Source of the DNA: Clostridia bacterium
GTDB taxonomy: Bacteria; Bacillota; Peptococcia; Peptococcales; SKKY01
Length of the DNA stretch: 6,640 nt
Assembly (NCBI GenBank): GCA_007123515.1
Contig: SKKY01000053.1
Coordinates: forward strand, 1 to 6,640
Reading direction: 5' to 3'
Shown here piece by piece: positions 5,283-6,640 of the stretch (its first letter is position 1; each line of letters begins with the position of its first letter). The notes under the pieces were generated by a model. That model worked only from the letters and a program-made list of their open reading frames with translations, was not told the origin of the DNA and did not search any database. Position numbers and translations under genes: made by a program.

Positions 5283-5290
5283 AAGGAGGA
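5283..5290 (+). promoter_or_regulatory. Shine-Dalgarno that sets the TTG start of the permease
   Basis: AAGGAGGA ends six bases before the TTG at 5297. There is no ATG at a suitable distance, and the first in-frame ATG is several codons into the conserved N-terminal region. The TTG start is therefore preferred. Confidence 0.8.
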
Positions 5291-5296
5291 AGTCAT

Positions 5297-5992
5297 TTGG
5301 AAACATTTGCCAAATATTATATGCACATAAATGCGGCGATGCCCCTGTTACTAAAAGGTGCCGCTTTAACCATTCAGATAACAGCGATGTCTGTTTTTTT
5401 CGGGACCCTGATCGGTTTGGTGTTGAGTCTGATGAAAATATCAACCAATCGTCTCTTTAGAATTCTGAGTACGATGTATGTTGATTTTGTCAGAGGAACT
5501 CCGCTATTAGTTCAAATCCTGCTTATCTATTTTGGCCTTCCGGGTGTCGTACGTGAAATAACGGGAGAAGCATTTAGAATGGACCCGCTTTTTGCTGGGG
5601 TTCTTGCCTGTAGTATTAACAGTGGTGCTTACGTTGCCGAAATATTCAGAGCCGGTATTCAGTCGATCGAAAGAGGACAGATGGAAGCTGCCCGTTCGCT
5701 GGGGATGACCAGAAATCAGGCGATGGTGCATATTATTCTGCCTCAGGCTGTAAAAAGAGTGATTCCGCCAATGGGTAATGAGTTTATTATTCTTTTAAAA
5801 GACAGTTCTCTTTTAATGATTATCGGAGTTCACGAGCTAACCCGTCAGGGACAGCTCTACATTGCGACTACCTTTGCCTCTTTTCCGATTTACCTGGCGA
5901 TTGCCTTTATTTATTTGATCATGACTTTAAGTATTTCAAGGATGGTCAATTATGCCGAAAGGAGGTTGAGTGTAAGTGATCGACGTGATTAA
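5297..5992 (+). CDS. Polar amino-acid ABC transporter permease (HisM/GlnP type)
   Basis: This 231-residue integral membrane protein is of the usual length for the family. The TTG start is supported by AAGGAGGA six bases upstream. Hydrophobic segments lie about residues 22-46, 57-80, 97-115, 163-178 and 195-215. Family signatures are LLLKGAALTIQIT near the N-terminus, DFVRGTPLLVQILLIYFGLP (63-82), SINSGAYVAEIFRAGIQSIERGQ (106-128), and the EAA loop from Glu130 through ILP (147-149), which docks on the ATPase. Only one permease gene is present, so it would act as a homodimer. It shares an operon with the binding protein upstream, separated by a terminator-like hairpin, and its 3' end overlaps the ATPase gene by 17 nt. 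The substrate is inferred as a polar amino acid from family membership. Confidence 0.95.
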   Translation: METFAKYYMHINAAMPLLLKGAALTIQITAMSVFFGTLIGLVLSLMKISTNRLFRILSTMYVDFVRGTPLLVQILLIYFGLPGVVREITGEAFRMDPLFAGVLACSINSGAYVAEIFRAGIQSIERGQMEAARSLGMTRNQAMVHIILPQAVKRVIPPMGNEFIILLKDSSLLMIIGVHELTRQGQLYIATTFASFPIYLAIAFIYLIMTLSISRMVNYAERRLSVSDRRD

Positions 5993-6640
5993 TCTTCATA
6001 AGAGTTTTGGAGATCTGAAAGTATTAAAAGGCATCAATATGCACGTGAGTCCACAAGAAGTGGTTTGTGTGATCGGACCTTCGGGTTCCGGTAAAAGCAC
6101 ATTGTTACGTTGTATCAATTATCTGGAAGTTCCGACATCCGGGCAAATTATCATTGATGGTGTGGAAATCACCGACCCAAAAACAAACATTAATAAGGTT
6201 CGGGAAGATGTGGGAATGGTGTTTCAGCGGTTCAATCTGTTTCCTCATAAAACTTCGCTGGAGAATGTGGCGCTTGCTCCTATGCAGGTAAAAAAAATGA
6301 AGAAAGAAGAGGCCATGGAAAAAGCCAAAGCCCTGTTAAAAAAAGTAGGGCTTTCAGATAAAGAGCAAGTATACCCAGATTCCCTTTCAGGCGGACAGCA
6401 GCAAAGGGTAGCCATTGCCAGAGCCCTTGCTATGGAACCAAAGATCATGCTGTTTGATGAGCCTACATCAGCCCTCGACCCGGAAATGGTCGGAGAAGTA
6501 CTTGCCGTTATGAAAGATCTGGCCCTCGAAGGAATGACCATGATGGTCGTCACCCACGAAATGGGTTTTGCCAGAGAAGTCGGAGATCGAGTCGTCTTTA
6601 TGGACGAAGGTATGCTGGTTGAAGAAGGATTGCCTAAAGA
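5976..6640 (+). CDS. Polar amino-acid ABC transporter ATP-binding protein (GlnQ/HisP type), 3' truncated by window
   Basis: The frame is open to the window edge and gives 221 residues of a family usually near 240, so about 20 C-terminal residues are missing. The GTG at 5976 is the most upstream start possible, because a TAA in frame immediately precedes it (5973-5975). AAAGGAGG (5958-5965) lies 10 bases upstream, and the resulting MIDVINLHKSFG is the normal family start. All ATPase motifs are intact: Walker A GPSGSGKST (34-42), Q-loop Gln84 in VFQRFNLFPH, signature LSGGQQQR (137-144), Walker B IMLFDE (157-162), D-loop SALD (165-168) and switch His194 in VVTHEM. It works in the cytoplasm as the dimeric motor of the transporter with the upstream permease. 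The 17-nt overlap with the permease gene indicates translational coupling. Confidence 0.96.
   Translation, partial: MIDVINLHKSFGDLKVLKGINMHVSPQEVVCVIGPSGSGKSTLLRCINYLEVPTSGQIIIDGVEITDPKTNINKVREDVGMVFQRFNLFPHKTSLENVALAPMQVKKMKKEEAMEKAKALLKKVGLSDKEQVYPDSLSGGQQQRVAIARALAMEPKIMLFDEPTSALDPEMVGEVLAVMKDLALEGMTMMVVTHEMGFAREVGDRVVFMDEGMLVEEGLPK

Noticed and set aside
5230..5460. 76-codon + strand frame starting just after the binding-protein gene
   Set aside because: It runs through the terminator hairpin and overlaps the permease in another frame. The permease has the ribosome binding site and clear homology.
6245..6553. 102-codon open frame on the - strand
   Set aside because: It is antisense to the conserved core of the ABC ATPase, whose Walker and signature motifs are intact on the + strand.

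Overview
The window looks like chromosomal DNA of a motile, low-to-mid GC Firmicute, most likely a clostridial (Eubacteriales-type) organism. The reasons are the AT-biased composition, strong AGGAGG ribosome binding sites, use of TTG and GTG starts, a fliD-fliS flagellar cluster, a lipoprotein-type solute-binding protein, and DnaA boxes of the TTATCCACA form. The genus cannot be fixed from this sequence alone. All genes supported here read on the + strand.

Region 1 (1-2178) is the end of a late flagellar operon. It holds the C-terminal part of FliD (filament cap, cut by the window edge), a small helical FliT/FlgN-like protein, FliS (flagellin chaperone), and a second small helical FlgN/FliT-like protein. 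The genes are tightly packed (a 1-nt overlap, then gaps of 11 and 14 nt) and end at a long intrinsic terminator. Together they cap the filament and supply export chaperones for filament and hook-junction subunits.

Region 2 (2179-4237) is the unusual part. A single gene encodes a 520-residue fusion of an N-terminal GNAT acetyltransferase-like domain and a C-terminal nitrilase-superfamily amidohydrolase, the architecture of Bacillus subtilis YhcX. It is bracketed by three copies of a 61-bp array of DnaA-box-like 9-mers, two upstream and one immediately downstream. Every copy has four boxes in the same orientation, the same box order and the same start-to-start spacing of 31, 12 and 9 bp. Six boxes are perfect TTATCCACA and six have one mismatch. 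The third copy has a different sequence between its first and second boxes but keeps the length exactly. This suggests a constrained DnaA-binding module (titration, replication-linked transcription control, or an origin-like element) and is the best candidate for something undescribed here.

Region 3 (4238-6640) is a polar amino-acid ABC transporter operon: a promoter with near-consensus -35 and -10 elements, a binding lipoprotein, an intrinsic-terminator-like hairpin, a TTG-start permease, and a GTG-start ATPase that overlaps the permease by 17 nt and is cut by the right edge. The hairpin after the binding-protein gene probably sets a high ratio of binding protein to membrane components.
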